NCBI RefSeq assembly: GCF_037042905.1
Contig: NC_087254.1
Location: 21,415,103-21,479,102, forward strand
Source: Lytechinus pictus
Lineage: Eukaryota; Echinodermata; Echinoidea; Temnopleuroida; Toxopneustidae
DNA: 64,000 nucleotides
Direction: 5' to 3'
The notes beneath the pieces are model-generated. The model was given only the letters and a program-made list of their open reading frames with translations. It made no database searches and was not told the DNA's origin. The position numbers and the translations under genes were made by a program. Of the stretch, positions 1 to 10,467 are shown one piece after another. Numbering within the stretch: the first letter of the stretch is position 1; each line of letters opens with the position of its first letter.

Positions 1-87
1 TAAAGCTGTTTGAATTCTGCTGCTCGAATTAGTGAACTAGTGCAATATCAACTGTATGCTAGTGTTAACTACTCTTGTTTTGCTTAG

Positions 88-378
88 GCATTATGAGGGA
101 TACATCGAAGAACGTTTCTCCACAAATTCTGGAGCACATCTTATGGCATGTAAAAGATCCCAAGAAGTTTGACCGCCTCATCCAGGTGCTGACTTTAGAC
201 CAATCGGAGGAGAGAAAGCCTATTAAATTCACCGGGAAGACTGGCCAGGATGTTCGCTTAGCATTGGGAGAGTTGATAAAATGGAGCAGCTGTGAGTTTG
301 ACGTAAATCCTCTTGTGCTGTTGAGTTTGGCAATGGAGGAAGCTGGATGCAAACCAGAAGACGCACTTTTACTCACAG
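88..378 (+). CDS. Death-fold exon 1 of a multi-domain gene (internal exon)
   Basis: This is an internal coding exon of 291 bases. The acceptor is TTTTGCTTAG before 88 and the donor is CAG/GTAAAG after 378. The frame enters and leaves one base into a codon (phase 1 at both ends). The roughly 97 encoded residues fit the six-helix death fold. An N-terminal helix around SPQILEHILWHV is followed by KFDRLIQVLTL, then a helix ending in the LGELIKW tryptophan typical of Death-domain helix 4/5. A last amphipathic helix contains VLLSLAMEEAGC and the exon ends LLLTG. Death-fold modules mediate homotypic assembly in apoptosis and innate immune signalling in the cytosol. The domain call rests on pattern only, so it could be Death, DED or CARD. 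Earlier exons are off the left edge. Confidence 0.75.
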
Positions 379-840
379 GTAAAGAAAGGCATACCCGTCT
401 TAGATCTGAAAATTAAAGTTTCAATTGACTAGCAAACTACCTAGGCCACACCTTTAACATTTAAAAGACTTGCATATTTATTAATATTAACACTTGTTAA
501 TACTTGTTAAGAGGAAACCAACCTGGTTTCAATTTGATTACTCTTTAAGGCATATTTAACCGTCGATGATCTGATTTAAAAGATCAGGGCAAGTGGGTTT
601 TCAGAATTACTACTTTGTTTTATTCATTTTCATACATTATAAATGCTTTAGTTATTTGGCCAATACACTCAATACACTGTTGATTTAATATCATTTCATA
701 TTTTCATATACGGTAAGGTTGTTTATTCTTTTCTTTGAAGCACATACTTTAAATAGTTGCTATAGATACATGTATTTCTAAGGAGGTCGTAATAGAATAT
801 TATATATTAATGCGATTTTCTTTGTAAAAATAGGTCATGG
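379..840. other. Intron sequence without recognised elements
   Basis: This is the first part of the intron between death-fold exons 1 and 2. It is AT-rich, and I see no repeat, RNA gene or coding pattern in it. Confidence 0.5.
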
Positions 841-1430
841 AGTGCCGTGGCCGAGCCTGTTCAGACCGGCAGAGATAGCGCGATCTAGCGCGCGCTAGAT
901 CGCGCTATCTCTGCGGTGTGGAAGGTACAACGTCGTTTCGGTCCGCCCAACAGCGAGCCACGGCGAGCCAAAACGGCGTGCCACTGGAGCACCTCTTGGG
1001 GGTGGTCCACGAGAGATAGCGCGGTCTAGCGCGCGCTAGATCGCGCTATCTCTGCCGGTGTGAACCCGAGCTACGATAGCACGCCGGAAGTCATCGTTCT
1101 ACACGCGGCTAGCATAATAGGCACAGCGATATCGAGCTCTCAACTAACTAGTACGGGTTCGTAATAGCGCGCGAAATCTTTGACCGCTCTGACCTCATGA
1201 CGTCACGCGTCATGGCAACAGGACCTTTCAAAAAAGGGGGTGCTACGATAGACCGCGCTATCTCACTGCGGTGTGAATCCGGCGAATGCCAATGGGCGGA
1301 CCGTGGATCGCGCTACGATAGCGCGATCCACGGTCCGCCCACGGTCCCCCTTGCGGTGTGAACAGCCTCTTAAGGCGCCTGACAATACATGGCGAGTCCG
1401 TGGATCGATGCACGGCCGCGGCACCTATGC
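838..1430. mobile_element. GC-rich element made of long perfect palindromes
   Basis: This is a GC-rich island in AT-rich intron DNA. Its ends form an imperfect inverted repeat (GAGTGCCGTGGCCGAGC at the left, GCACGGCCGCGGCAC at the right). Inside are a perfect 46-bp palindrome at 869-914 and a near-perfect 42-bp one at 1013-1054. A third palindrome at 1293-1341 has 23-bp arms around three bases. Palindromes are followed by a shared GCGGTGTGAA-like tail. It looks like a non-autonomous DNA transposon built of palindromic units; the superfamily is unknown. Confidence 0.5.
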
Positions 1431-1804
1431 CCGTGAGCAAGGGATTTAATCTTCAACGCTCTTTTATCCTGCATTCAAATAAATGGAAATGCTATACGTA
1501 TGTTTGGTAACTATATGTGCACTTGTTTTTGTTTTTTTTAAATAAAGAAAGAAAGAACAAAGAATAAGATTGACACACGTACGGTATGCATTTATTATTG
1601 AAAATTTGTATTCATTTTATTCGAAGGGAAGTTGTCGTTTGGCACTATATAGTAAAGTGTTTTGCTACTTTTCTAGTGTCAATCGATTGCTGTGTGAATC
1701 ACGAATCGCGGCTTAATATTGCATGTTTACATTGAAATGACTATACAAAAGCCGTTACGTTGCATCTTATTTTAACGTATATTTTCCCCTTTTTCAAATC
1801 GCAG

Positions 1805-2071
1805 TTCCAGATGACCTCCAGGCACCAGTAAACCGTGACCAAGTGAAAACCTTCGTCAATAAACTGACCGGCAGACACTGCAGACGATTGGACTTAGGCT
1901 CAAAAGTCAGCAGCTGTCAAATGGATGATATCATTGTACAAAATAATAATCATTTGCTCAACTCATCGAAGATTATCTGTGAATGGCTACGTGAATCAGA
2001 ATGTTCCAATTACGAAAAGAGATGCAGACTAGATGACGCAATAATAGAAATAGGTCGTCATGATTTAACCG
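1805..2071 (+). CDS. Death-fold exon 2 of the same gene
   Basis: This 267-base exon (89 codons) lies between a TTTTCAAATCGCAG acceptor and the donor ACCG/GTAATC. It has the same phase-1 boundaries as its neighbours. Helix-like segments are RDQVKTFVNKL, RHCRRLDLGSKV, and SSKIICEWLRESE with the expected tryptophan before the fifth helix. A final basic and acidic helix RCRLDDAIIEIG ends in DLTG, echoing the LLTG end of the preceding exon. Sequence identity to exon 1 looks low, so the match is to the fold rather than to a recent duplicate. An in-frame reading continues to a stop at 2151, but the donor position and phase match make splicing at 2071 much more likely. The intron before it is 1.4 kb and carries a GC-rich palindromic element. 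Confidence 0.7.
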
Positions 2072-2432
2072 GTAATCATAATCGCCAGTATTATTATCAA
2101 ATCCAATCACGCAGCTACGTGCATGCGGAATCTTTTATGGATTCAGTTTAACTCAGATTACATCTGTTAAGTTTTAATGCCTGTCAAAGCATGAAACTTT
2201 CATGAATGTTAGTACAGGCTATTGCCTTCATTCAAGAATGGGAGGTAGTCAGATATTGACATAATCTACAAATCTAAAATTGTTTTTAACTCCATATATG
2301 TCAATGATAAACATGGTTAAACAAAACATGCATTTTGTATAACAGTTATTATTTTCACATTCCACAGATGCTTAATAATAATTACTTGCACGTTTTGGCC
2401 TTGACTGCTGAAAATGAAAGGTCAATTTCCTC

Positions 2433-3905
2433 AAAATATAAGCTCAGTCGGTAAAGCGGGGGTTTCGGATTCCGGTGACCCGCCCACTGGGCATTTTACC
2501 TGACATTACCCGGGTTGTAACAGGTAATAACATGGATATTACTACGGTAACAACAGTGGGTAATAACAGGGAAATAGTAGACCAATCCTTCCCTCTTATT
2601 ACCTGGACCTGATATTACTCCATTTACCCAATATTTCTCAGTATGATGTAACTACTATTTCCAGCATTTTAATGATATCACCACCTCATATTACTCTGTT
2701 TACCCAATATTACCCAATTAATGTCGGCTCATTAAAAAAACAATTAGTGTCATTAGGGTCATTGAAGCACATTTTTACAACTCCATACTCTAAGCCATAT
2801 CATCTTATCCTATCCTAAAATCCTACATCCTAATTCTAATCCTATCCTACACCTATCCACCAAACCCTGTCATTTACTTCTATATATTGAGCGAGTTTAC
2901 AACACTTGACAAATTATGGTTAACAATTATTCAACCCTAAAACATTTTTCTAAAATTAATGTCATGATTATGACTAATATGATATATAAACTACACATTT
3001 TTCTGAAAATTTTCTGGGTGGAATAATTGCATAAACATAAACACATTAATTATTACAGCTATATTAGCTAAAATTTTGGCCATTTATTGTAGTAATGAAT
3101 ATTCATGAGTAACTAATATTCCCAGCATTTTCCTGATATTACCATCTGATATTACTCCATTTACCCAATATAAATGGGTTCCGCATGGGTTGGAGGTCTC
3201 GTTTCCATCTGAGTCCTATCTGGGCACCATGTGGGTTCAAGTATATGTTTTCATCTGGGTTCCATGTGGGCCCATATGGGACCCAGATATCCCAGATAAG
3301 AACCGTATGTGATCCAGATACTTTGCTGTCTGGGAATGGAAGCGTTTCAACATTACCCATTACCCCTTATCAACCTGTTTGTAACTGGGTAAAATGTTGG
3401 TTTCATCAGGGTGATAACAGTAATTTTTTGGATTTTGAAAATTTCGCTGGGATTGCTGTAAGATTGCTCTTATTACTAAAGTTTGCGATGTTATAACCAA
3501 TCAAAGTCATTCAACATTACCCTTATTACCCCTCATCACCCTGTTGTAACTAGGTAAATGTAGGTTTCATCAGGGTGATAACAGTAACAGGTATCAACAG
3601 GAATTATAATTTCGGTAATAACATGGTAAAAACGGTAATATTTGGTGTTACTCAAATTTCCGGGTGATATTACCGGTAATAACCGGTAAAATTGGTAATC
3701 GGTAACAAATTGCCCAGTGGGCGGGTTCGATTCCCAAGTGGTGCGCTAGTGCCCTTTGGTAAGGCATTTATCCTCATTACCAGGTCCCTCGGAGAGGACC
3801 TTAAGCCGTTGGTCCCCTGGTTGCTTGCTCACAGGCATTTGTGCTTTCTTAGCAGTCAGGTAAAACAACCTCGGTATAACATAACATACATTTTTCAATA
3901 AAGCA
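2433..3905 (+). repeat. tRNA-derived SINE split by a later insertion
   Basis: Before 2481 the sequence AGCTCAGTCGGTAAAGCGG resembles a tRNA A box. After 3723 comes GGTTCGATTCCC, a tRNA B box, followed by a roughly 150-base tail. The two halves belong to one tRNA-like head interrupted by the element at 2481-3723. A reverse-oriented fragment of a similar head (ACCGACTGAGCTATCGGGCC) lies at 41848-41867, which supports a dispersed SINE family. Confidence 0.5.
2481..3723. mobile_element. GTAATA-rich element with CGCCCACTGGGCA terminal repeats
   Basis: The two ends are inverted copies: CGCCCACTGGGCA at 2481 and TGCCCAGTGGGCG ending at 3723. The interior is low-complexity, built of degenerate GGTAATAACAGG and ATTACCCAATATT units, plus a segment at 3170-3330 with TGGGTTCCATGTGGG-type inverted repeats. 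No coding capacity is visible. It sits inside a tRNA-like SINE, so it inserted later. Confidence 0.5.
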
Positions 3906-4012
3906 CATATATTTTATCATTGTAATTTGTGTTACAGCAAAATTTGTTGTCCTTAACATTTTACTGTATTTAATATTATCATAGTTTTTTCATCACCATT
4001 CTCATTAATACT

Positions 4013-4230
4013 GTGAATAAAAAACTGAATATTATGATAATCATCATAATGTTATTATTATTGCTATTATTATTTTCATTATTACTATCATTATTTCATA
4101 TTAATATAATAATTTCACATCGTTATCAATATTATCATCATCATTATTATAGTTATCATTATCATCATTATTATTATTATTATGATCATTATAATGATCA
4201 TGACAATTATAGTAATGGTTTTTTAATCCC
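4013..4230. repeat. ATT/ATC microsatellite
   Basis: This is a degenerate trinucleotide tract of ATT, ATC and ATA units inside the intron between exons 2 and 3. Any open frames here are artefacts of low complexity. Confidence 0.8.
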
Positions 4231-4564
4231 GGAGATAATAAGAAATGTACTTCGAGATTTCCCACTTTAAACATCGATGTCATCTGAGCCAGTGAGCGTG
4301 TTATTTAATTTGTAAAGGAAGTGTTAGTGTGGGAATGGGCAGAAATATAAAATTGTAGACCTAAAGTAGGGTCAATCGCGGGGTCAAACGTATTAAGTGT
4401 ATGTTTTTTCCAAAGACAACTTGTTTAAGAGGTTATTTTGCACACAGAGAAAAACTCATTTAAGGGGTGTTTGGAAATAATTTGGTCATGCGTGTGTACA
4501 GCAATACATATGCCCCCTCCCCCGGCTCGATTGAAGTTAAAGCAGGCGTTATGAAGTCTTTTAT

Positions 4565-4975
4565 TCGGTAAATTGCCAATTCGTTTACTGCCAACTCGTC
4601 GACTCACCACATGGTTTACTTTCATTTAGTCTAATGCCATTCCGTCCATCAACATTTCATCTAACGACCATGGTCCAATCATCTCTTTGTCTAATCACCA
4701 GTTCGCCTATTACACTTTTGTCTAATAACCAGTTGGTCTTATACCCATTTACTTTTCATTCATTTTGCACAATTAACACTTTAGTTTAATCAGACCAAAA
4801 TGGTATATGGACTAAATGGCTATTGGACCAACTGGTTATTAGACGGAATGGCATTAGACTAAATGAAGTAGACCATGTGGTGATTGGACGCACTGCATGA
4901 TGGTAGACCAAATGATAGTAGACGAGTTGGCAATTGTACGAATTGGCATTAGACGAATTGGAAATAAACCTTTTA
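4565..4975. repeat. ATTAGACCAA minisatellite block 1 (both orientations)
   Basis: Degenerate roughly 18-bp units run in the GTCTAAT orientation from about 4565 to 4780. They then run in the reverse ATTAGAC orientation to about 4975, forming a loose foldback. The fixed parts are GGTCTAAT and CCA-TTGG; the bases between them vary. Four further blocks occur in the window. Confidence 0.65.
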
Positions 4976-5390
4976 TTTAACATTCCTGTATAGTGGTATG
5001 ATGCTTTATGAATTCTCTGTTGAGAACATAAAAGGCATATTTGGTCATGGTGCGTCAATATCAGCTAACTATAATATAATCTTATCTCAGAATGAACGAT
5101 AATGTACATTTACCGATATATTTTTCTGCTTTTCTCAAAAGACCATTTTGGGACACTTGTTCACCGCCGTTATACAGGTCATCTGACAGTGGTTACCCAT
5201 CCAGATTATGATCGATTCGGTATGTATAGGAGCGTCGCCAGCCAGCCCTAACTTTTTCTTTCATGAATTGTGTTCAAGTCGCGTAAAAAAGAGCCAGTGT
5301 GATAACTATTTCTTACGATTTTCTCAGGGAACTCCCTGATTTTCTTTTTCTAGAAACCTCAAGTCATTGCTTCTCAGCGTCAGGATCCTC

Positions 5391-7832
5391 CATGGGCGGA
5401 AATCACAGGGGGGACGTGTCCCCCCTACTCAGTGTCCCCCCTACTCAAAATAGTAGGGGGGACACAATATCAAATGTCCCCCCGACTATTTTTTGTCTAT
5501 TATGATGGTAAGAAATACATCATTCTAAATCGAAATAAAACATGTAATTTGGGACGAGATGACCGTACTTTTGGGATGATAACCTTTTTTTTTGCTTGTC
5601 AAATTTCCCGCCCCTTGTCCCCCATAAGCGGATCCAGGGGGGCCGAGGCCCCCCCCCCCCTATTGGCGGAGCAAAACAAGAAAAAAAAAGGGAAAGAAAG
5701 AAGGAAAAATGAAAAAAAAAGGAGGGAAAAGAGAGAACAAGAAGAGCACGACGAGTGCATAAAATAAGATGAGGGGAAGACTTGGAAAATAAAAAGAATC
5801 TTTCGTGCCACTATATAAAATTTTCGCTCGCGCTCGCATTGCCTGTTAGGTGATTTTCATATCTTGTTCAATATGGAGCTCAAATATCAAGCATGGAAGT
5901 CAATATACAAAACATATTTCACCTCGGAAATCGAACTTTCATTATTTTGTGTGATTTACAAATTGATTTTTTAAAAGTGCCCTGTAAAAATGTCAGTTTT
6001 ATGGTCTGAATAATTTTATTAACATTTGCTGCTTGCGCTGCGCGCTCGCAAATTTTGATTTATCAGGTACCTATTATTTTCGTGTATTACATAGAGTTTT
6101 CAAAATATCCCTTTTCAGGTCTGATTGTCAAGACGTATCAGCTAGCGCTGCACGCTGGCATTTTGATTGGCGAGTTATGTATGTTTCAATATTGATTATA
6201 CAACAAACTGCTTAAAATCCCCTTTTCATGACAGTTTATCAAAAGATTTAGCTCGCGATTTGCGCTCGCATTAATGGTTATATTTTGTAATTATGAATAG
6301 GATGCATCAGTTAAATGTCCAGTTTTTATGCCATAATATCATCAGATTTCGCGCCCTCATTAGGCATTAATAAATATGATATTGATTTAATAATTAAATT
6401 GTCCCTTTTGTTTCATCTCGCGCTTAGCAAGAGGAATAGGAAGATAGTCATCATTTTCATGACATGTCGTAAGGATGTCCCGGTCCTATGTCAAAACTCA
6501 AAGTAATAATAATGAAAATTTTAGCTCTTTTTTTAAGTGCGATCCATATCCACCTTAAATTTTCATACAAAGTGCTTGAAATATAAAGCTGTAATTTAAT
6601 CTTTTTTTTCAGATCGGATTATCAAAGTTTCATGATTTTCATGATTAAAGATGTATTTAGAATGCCTAGATTCTAGGTCTAAATATGAAACACGTGCGCG
6701 CATGTTTATTCAAATACTCAACTTGTTCTCTATATTTAAATCATTATCCAGTTTCAGATAACAATATCAACATTTTTGTGCTCGCATTATTACAGTAGGA
6801 AGACCCCCTATTACTCATCCTATTCATGATTTACAAAACATTGATTTTGATTGATTTATTTTATTTAAACACGGTAAAAAGCCCTCGTTCAGCCTATGGC
6901 TGTTTACAAAACATGAACAGAGTGGCCCATTTTTAGATCTAAATCTCGATTTTTTTTTTCTGCTTGCGCTTCGCGCTCGCATCAATTGTTGAATTATATA
7001 GCTATCCTGTTCACGATTACAAAAATTGATTAAAATTTTCGATTCTTTCTTTAGAAATTTTCAAAAACTTTCAGCTCGCGCTTCGCGCTCGCAGTTTTTG
7101 ATTGTTGAAATATGTAACGCCTTCATGACTAAGTGCAAGAAGTCCTTTTTAGTATATATAAAAAATTTCTGCTCGCACTTTGCGCTCGCATGATTAATAC
7201 TCATCCTTTTCATGATTTACAAAACATGAATAGAGTGTCTCGTTCAGTAAATATTATAGGACTAAATCTCGAAATTTTCCAGTCGCGCTTCGCGTTCGCA
7301 TCATTTGTCTACTTATATACATATTCTGCTTTCAGAGTTACAAAAAGTGCTTAGAATTTCCATTCTTTAGGTGAAAATGTCAACAACAAAAATCAGCTCG
7401 CGCTCGCATTATTCGATTGTTAGAGGCTAACTGCACGCAGTCTTTAACAGGTATCTTTTCCATCAGTTCATTTCTGCTCGCGCTGTACGTTCGTAGTAAT
7501 TATTCAGTTGCATACACATTTTTTTCAGGATAACAAACATTGCCCAGAATGTTCAAATTTTATGAAAAAATACATAGAATTTCCAAAAAATTTGCTCGCG
7601 CTTCGCGCTCGCATCATATAAATAAGGATTATGATATTATATATGACTTTATAAAAATAAAGCTAAGAAGTGACTAATGAGGACTACCCCTTCAAAGAAA
7701 CAAACACAAATCATCTTCGAGCTGCCGATCGGGGAAAATATGGCTGAAACAAATTTCCGCCCCCCCCCCTATTGGCGAAGGCTGGATCCGCCCCTGTGTC
7801 CCCCTACCTTTTGGGAGAGATTTCCGCCCCTG
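5391..7832. mobile_element. hAT-like element with 8-bp target duplication
   Basis: The 8-base sequence GGATCCTC occurs directly before 5391 (5383-5390) and directly after 7832 (7833-7840). The ends are inverted: CATGGGCGGAAAT at the left and ATTTCCGCCCCTG at the right. An 8-bp duplication with short inverted ends fits the hAT superfamily. No transposase is visible. The interior is occupied from about 5628 to 7797 by another repeat with GCGGATCCAG-type ends. Confidence 0.6.
5628..7797. repeat. GCTCGCGCTTCGCGCTCGCA-bearing repeat, copy 1
   Basis: The block starts GCGGATCCAGGGGGGCC and ends CTGGATCCGCCCC, with a G/C run and purine tract near the left end. Inside, a short palindromic motif of the form GCTCGCGCTTCGCGCTCGCA recurs about every 100-200 bases (for example near 6960, 7080, 7170, 7280, 7590). 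The intervening sequence is AT-rich and shows recurring words such as TTCATGATTTACAAAACATGAA. It is nested inside the hAT-like element. Related blocks lie at 15.67-17.2 kb and 61.5-64 kb. Confidence 0.6.
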
Positions 7833-8079
7833 GGATCCTCGGTGTTTTATTGATGTATAAGGCATGTTCAAGTGGAATATTCGACATTCCGAGATACGGC
7901 TTCTTCCAGAAAATCAAGAATCAAAATAAAATAAATCATGGTTCTCTTGGAGATTATTTGGAGATATATCAGTACAAACAGAACAATTTAAGCATAATAA
8001 TATAATTTAAGCATAATAAAATGGTAATCTTGGGTTCTCATAAATATATTAGTTGCAAGTTTATAGACGTGACAGTTTA

Positions 8080-8672
8080 AAGGACAAGACCACCCCAACA
8101 AAAACTTGATTTGAATAAAAAGAGAAAAATTCAACAAGCATAACACTGAAAATTTCATCAAAATTGGGTGTAAAATAAGAAAGTTATGACATTTTAAATT
8201 TTCGCTTCATTTCACAAAACAGTTATATGCACATCTCGATCGGTATGCAAATGAGGGAACTGATGACATCACTCACTATTTCTTTTGTATTTTATTATAT
8301 GAAATATTTTGATTTTCTCGTCATTGTCATGTGAAATGAAGTTTCATTCCTCCCTGAACACGTGGAATTCCATTATTTTAACATTTTGTGCTTCAGGCAA
8401 GGAGGTCCTAATCGTCAAATTCGTAAAAATTGAAATATTGTATAATTCAAACAATAAAAAACAAAAGAAATAGTGAGTGAGTGACATCATCGACTCTCTC
8501 ATTTGGATGTAACTGGCTCGTTCATATAACTATTTTGTTAAAAATAAGCGAAACTTTGAAATATCATAACTTTCTTATTTTACATCCGATTTTGATGAAA
8601 TTTTCAGCATTGTGCATGTCTGATTTTTTCTATTGATTCAAATCAACATTTTTCTGAGGTGGACTTGACCTT
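8080..8672. mobile_element. Foldback MITE family A, copy 1
   Basis: The ends are AAGGACAAGACCACCCC and GAGGTGGACTTGACCTT, flanked by TA on both sides. About 200 bases at each end are inverted copies (for example AAAATAAGAAAGTTATGACA versus the complementary arm near 8560). Long inverted arms with a TA target suggest a Tc1/mariner-type MITE. A second copy is at 18440-19044. Confidence 0.7.
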
Positions 8673-9209
8673 TAAGTATGATAAAGAGCTAATGTACAAA
8701 CTTAAGGAAATTTCTCTGACAGTTTGATATGCAGAAAAAATTAAACGCTCCCCCTGACATTATTAAAATAAGGTCTAAAGCCATCACGCTACAACACAAA
8801 AACATTTCGATATGCTTTACTTGTAAAGAGCACTACCAAGTTTATATTGAACAAAGTCGACACGTCCCTATCTAACTTAGATATCCTCTATGAGCGACAT
8901 GGCATGGTCGTAACCTGGCAATACATTGGAAATCTGGAGTGATGTCGGCCACTGCGACTGGGGCAAATGATCATAATAATATTCAATTGTGAACATTCAC
9001 TTATTTTTTACTGTATATAATGTTTGGGTCCACAATAAATCGTTTCGCCGCTCTCGCGTGTACTTTAAGAAGCTATATATGCTTTTACTGGGATAATGAA
9101 TCGATTCAGGAAGAAGTTGTCAGATTATGAACTGGTCTTAGTTTGAATAAATTATACAATGAGATAGTTTGATGACACAATCATCATCCATTTTTTCTTT
9201 TATTCATAG
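8673..9209. other. Intron sequence without recognised elements
   Basis: This is the end of the 7.1-kb intron before death-fold exon 3. I see only unremarkable AT-rich sequence. Confidence 0.5.
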
Positions 9210-9446
9210 ATCATACAACTATCTTTGATGATGACCTTGATCAGTATATCGAAGTGGTAAAACCTCTCTCAACACAGAAGTGCAAAGAGCTTTTTAACAT
9301 TTCAGCCAACATGGACGGTGCTGAACGGAACGAGAACATGATAAAGGATGTGCTGGTCAAATGGAGGGATAGGACTATTGCCCTCAACCAGGTCAACTCT
9401 GTAAAAGATTTCAAGATAATCATCGATCTTCTAAAAGATTATTCTG
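9210..9446 (+). CDS. Death-fold exon 3 of the same gene
   Basis: This 237-base exon follows the acceptor TTTTTTCTTTTATTCATAG and ends at TTCTG/GTACGT, phase 1 on both sides. The module starts with an acidic stretch IFDDDLDQYIEVV. It continues through a helix CKELFNISA and a helix IKDVLVKWRDRT with the conserved tryptophan, and ends with FKIIIDLLKDYS. It is the shortest of the clear modules (79 codons) but keeps the helix order expected for a Death domain. It is separated from exon 2 by a 7.1-kb intron full of transposons. Frame and phase join exons 2 and 4 without a shift. Confidence 0.7.
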
Positions 9447-9629
9447 GTACGTCTGTGCTGCGTGTCCCTCTACCTAATGTTTGATTATGAGGCCTAATTC
9501 ATTAAAAGGGGTCTAAAATCGGATATTACAACACTTACATGTTTTTTTTTATTTATTTACATTAGTATGTAGATTGGCAATGACCAATAAATACGTGGGA
9601 TGTAGAGGTTTTGGTTTAAAAAAAGGCTA

Positions 9630-9850
9630 AACGAGAGAAGGGTGGCAGGATGCAGAAGAATGGGGGAAAAATGATGAAGGAAAAGGGAAGAAGGAAAAGG
9701 GAAGAAGAAGAAAGGTAAAATAGAAGAGAAGGAGGAGGCGGAGAAAGAAAAGAAGTAGAAGAAGATATGGGATGTAATGATTTGAAGATGGAAAAAAAGG
9801 AGATAAATGTAGGAGAAAAGGGAAAGAGCAAATCATGGAAAAGATGAAGT
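9630..9850. repeat. Purine-rich tract in intron
   Basis: This is a run of about 220 bases that is almost all A and G on the plus strand (GGAAGAAGGAAAAGGGAAGA-like). It lies between death-fold exons 3 and 4. Such tracts can form triplex structures; here no function is indicated. Confidence 0.7.
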
Positions 9851-10126
9851 TTGCCATAGGAGAAGCAGTGTATAGAAACGATTGAATAAAGATCAGGACC
9901 ATTTCCTTCTGTATTCGACAGGGTATATTATTGTATGTTTGTGACACTAAGCCAAAACAATAGAATTATGGAAATAACAACAATTCTTTTAAAAAGTCAA
10001 TTTTCTGTTCATGAACGGATCATCTCCACATCAAATGGTCATGGTCAAACAATATACATGAATAACATGTTGCATTATTTTTCATTATTGGATTAATAAT
10101 CTATCAATATAATTTCGTTTTTACAG

Positions 10127-10357
10127 AAAGTGCTCTGTCAGATGATGAAATATGGGAAGCTCTTGCGTTTGTTTTTGCATCAAAGAAAGAAGAAGATCTT
10201 AGCCGAAAACTTGGCATTGATATCTTCGAACAAGCTTTTGTCATGTCTGTTCGTGGAAAGATACTAGACAAGTTTCGAAATCCGTTTATTCGCAAGGCAA
10301 ACAGAAATATCAATCGCAATGAGTTGCGAGAAGTTCTCAGCTGCATCGGACTTGGTG
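10127..10357 (+). CDS. Death-fold exon 4 of the same gene
   Basis: The acceptor is TTTCGTTTTTACAG. The donor is either after 10357 (GTGAAT, preferred) or after 10354 (GTGGTG). Both keep phase 1 and change the protein by one residue. The roughly 76 residues read as a helical module with DEIWEALAFVF, EEDLSRKLGI, and a central basic helix VRGKILDKFRNPFIRK. The last helix is ELREVLSCIGL, whose L..vL..iG.. pattern is that of the final Death-domain helix. The tryptophan normally found at the end of helix 4 is replaced by phenylalanine (KFR). The preceding intron is short (680 bases) and carries a long purine-rich tract. Confidence 0.65.
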
Positions 10358-10467
10358 GTGAATTTCTTTGTCTATTTTTTTTATTCTTCTATTATAATAA
10401 GAAATATAATTGCAATTGCTTCATCAACTCCACAAATAATTATTCAAACTTTTCCCTTAATGAGACA

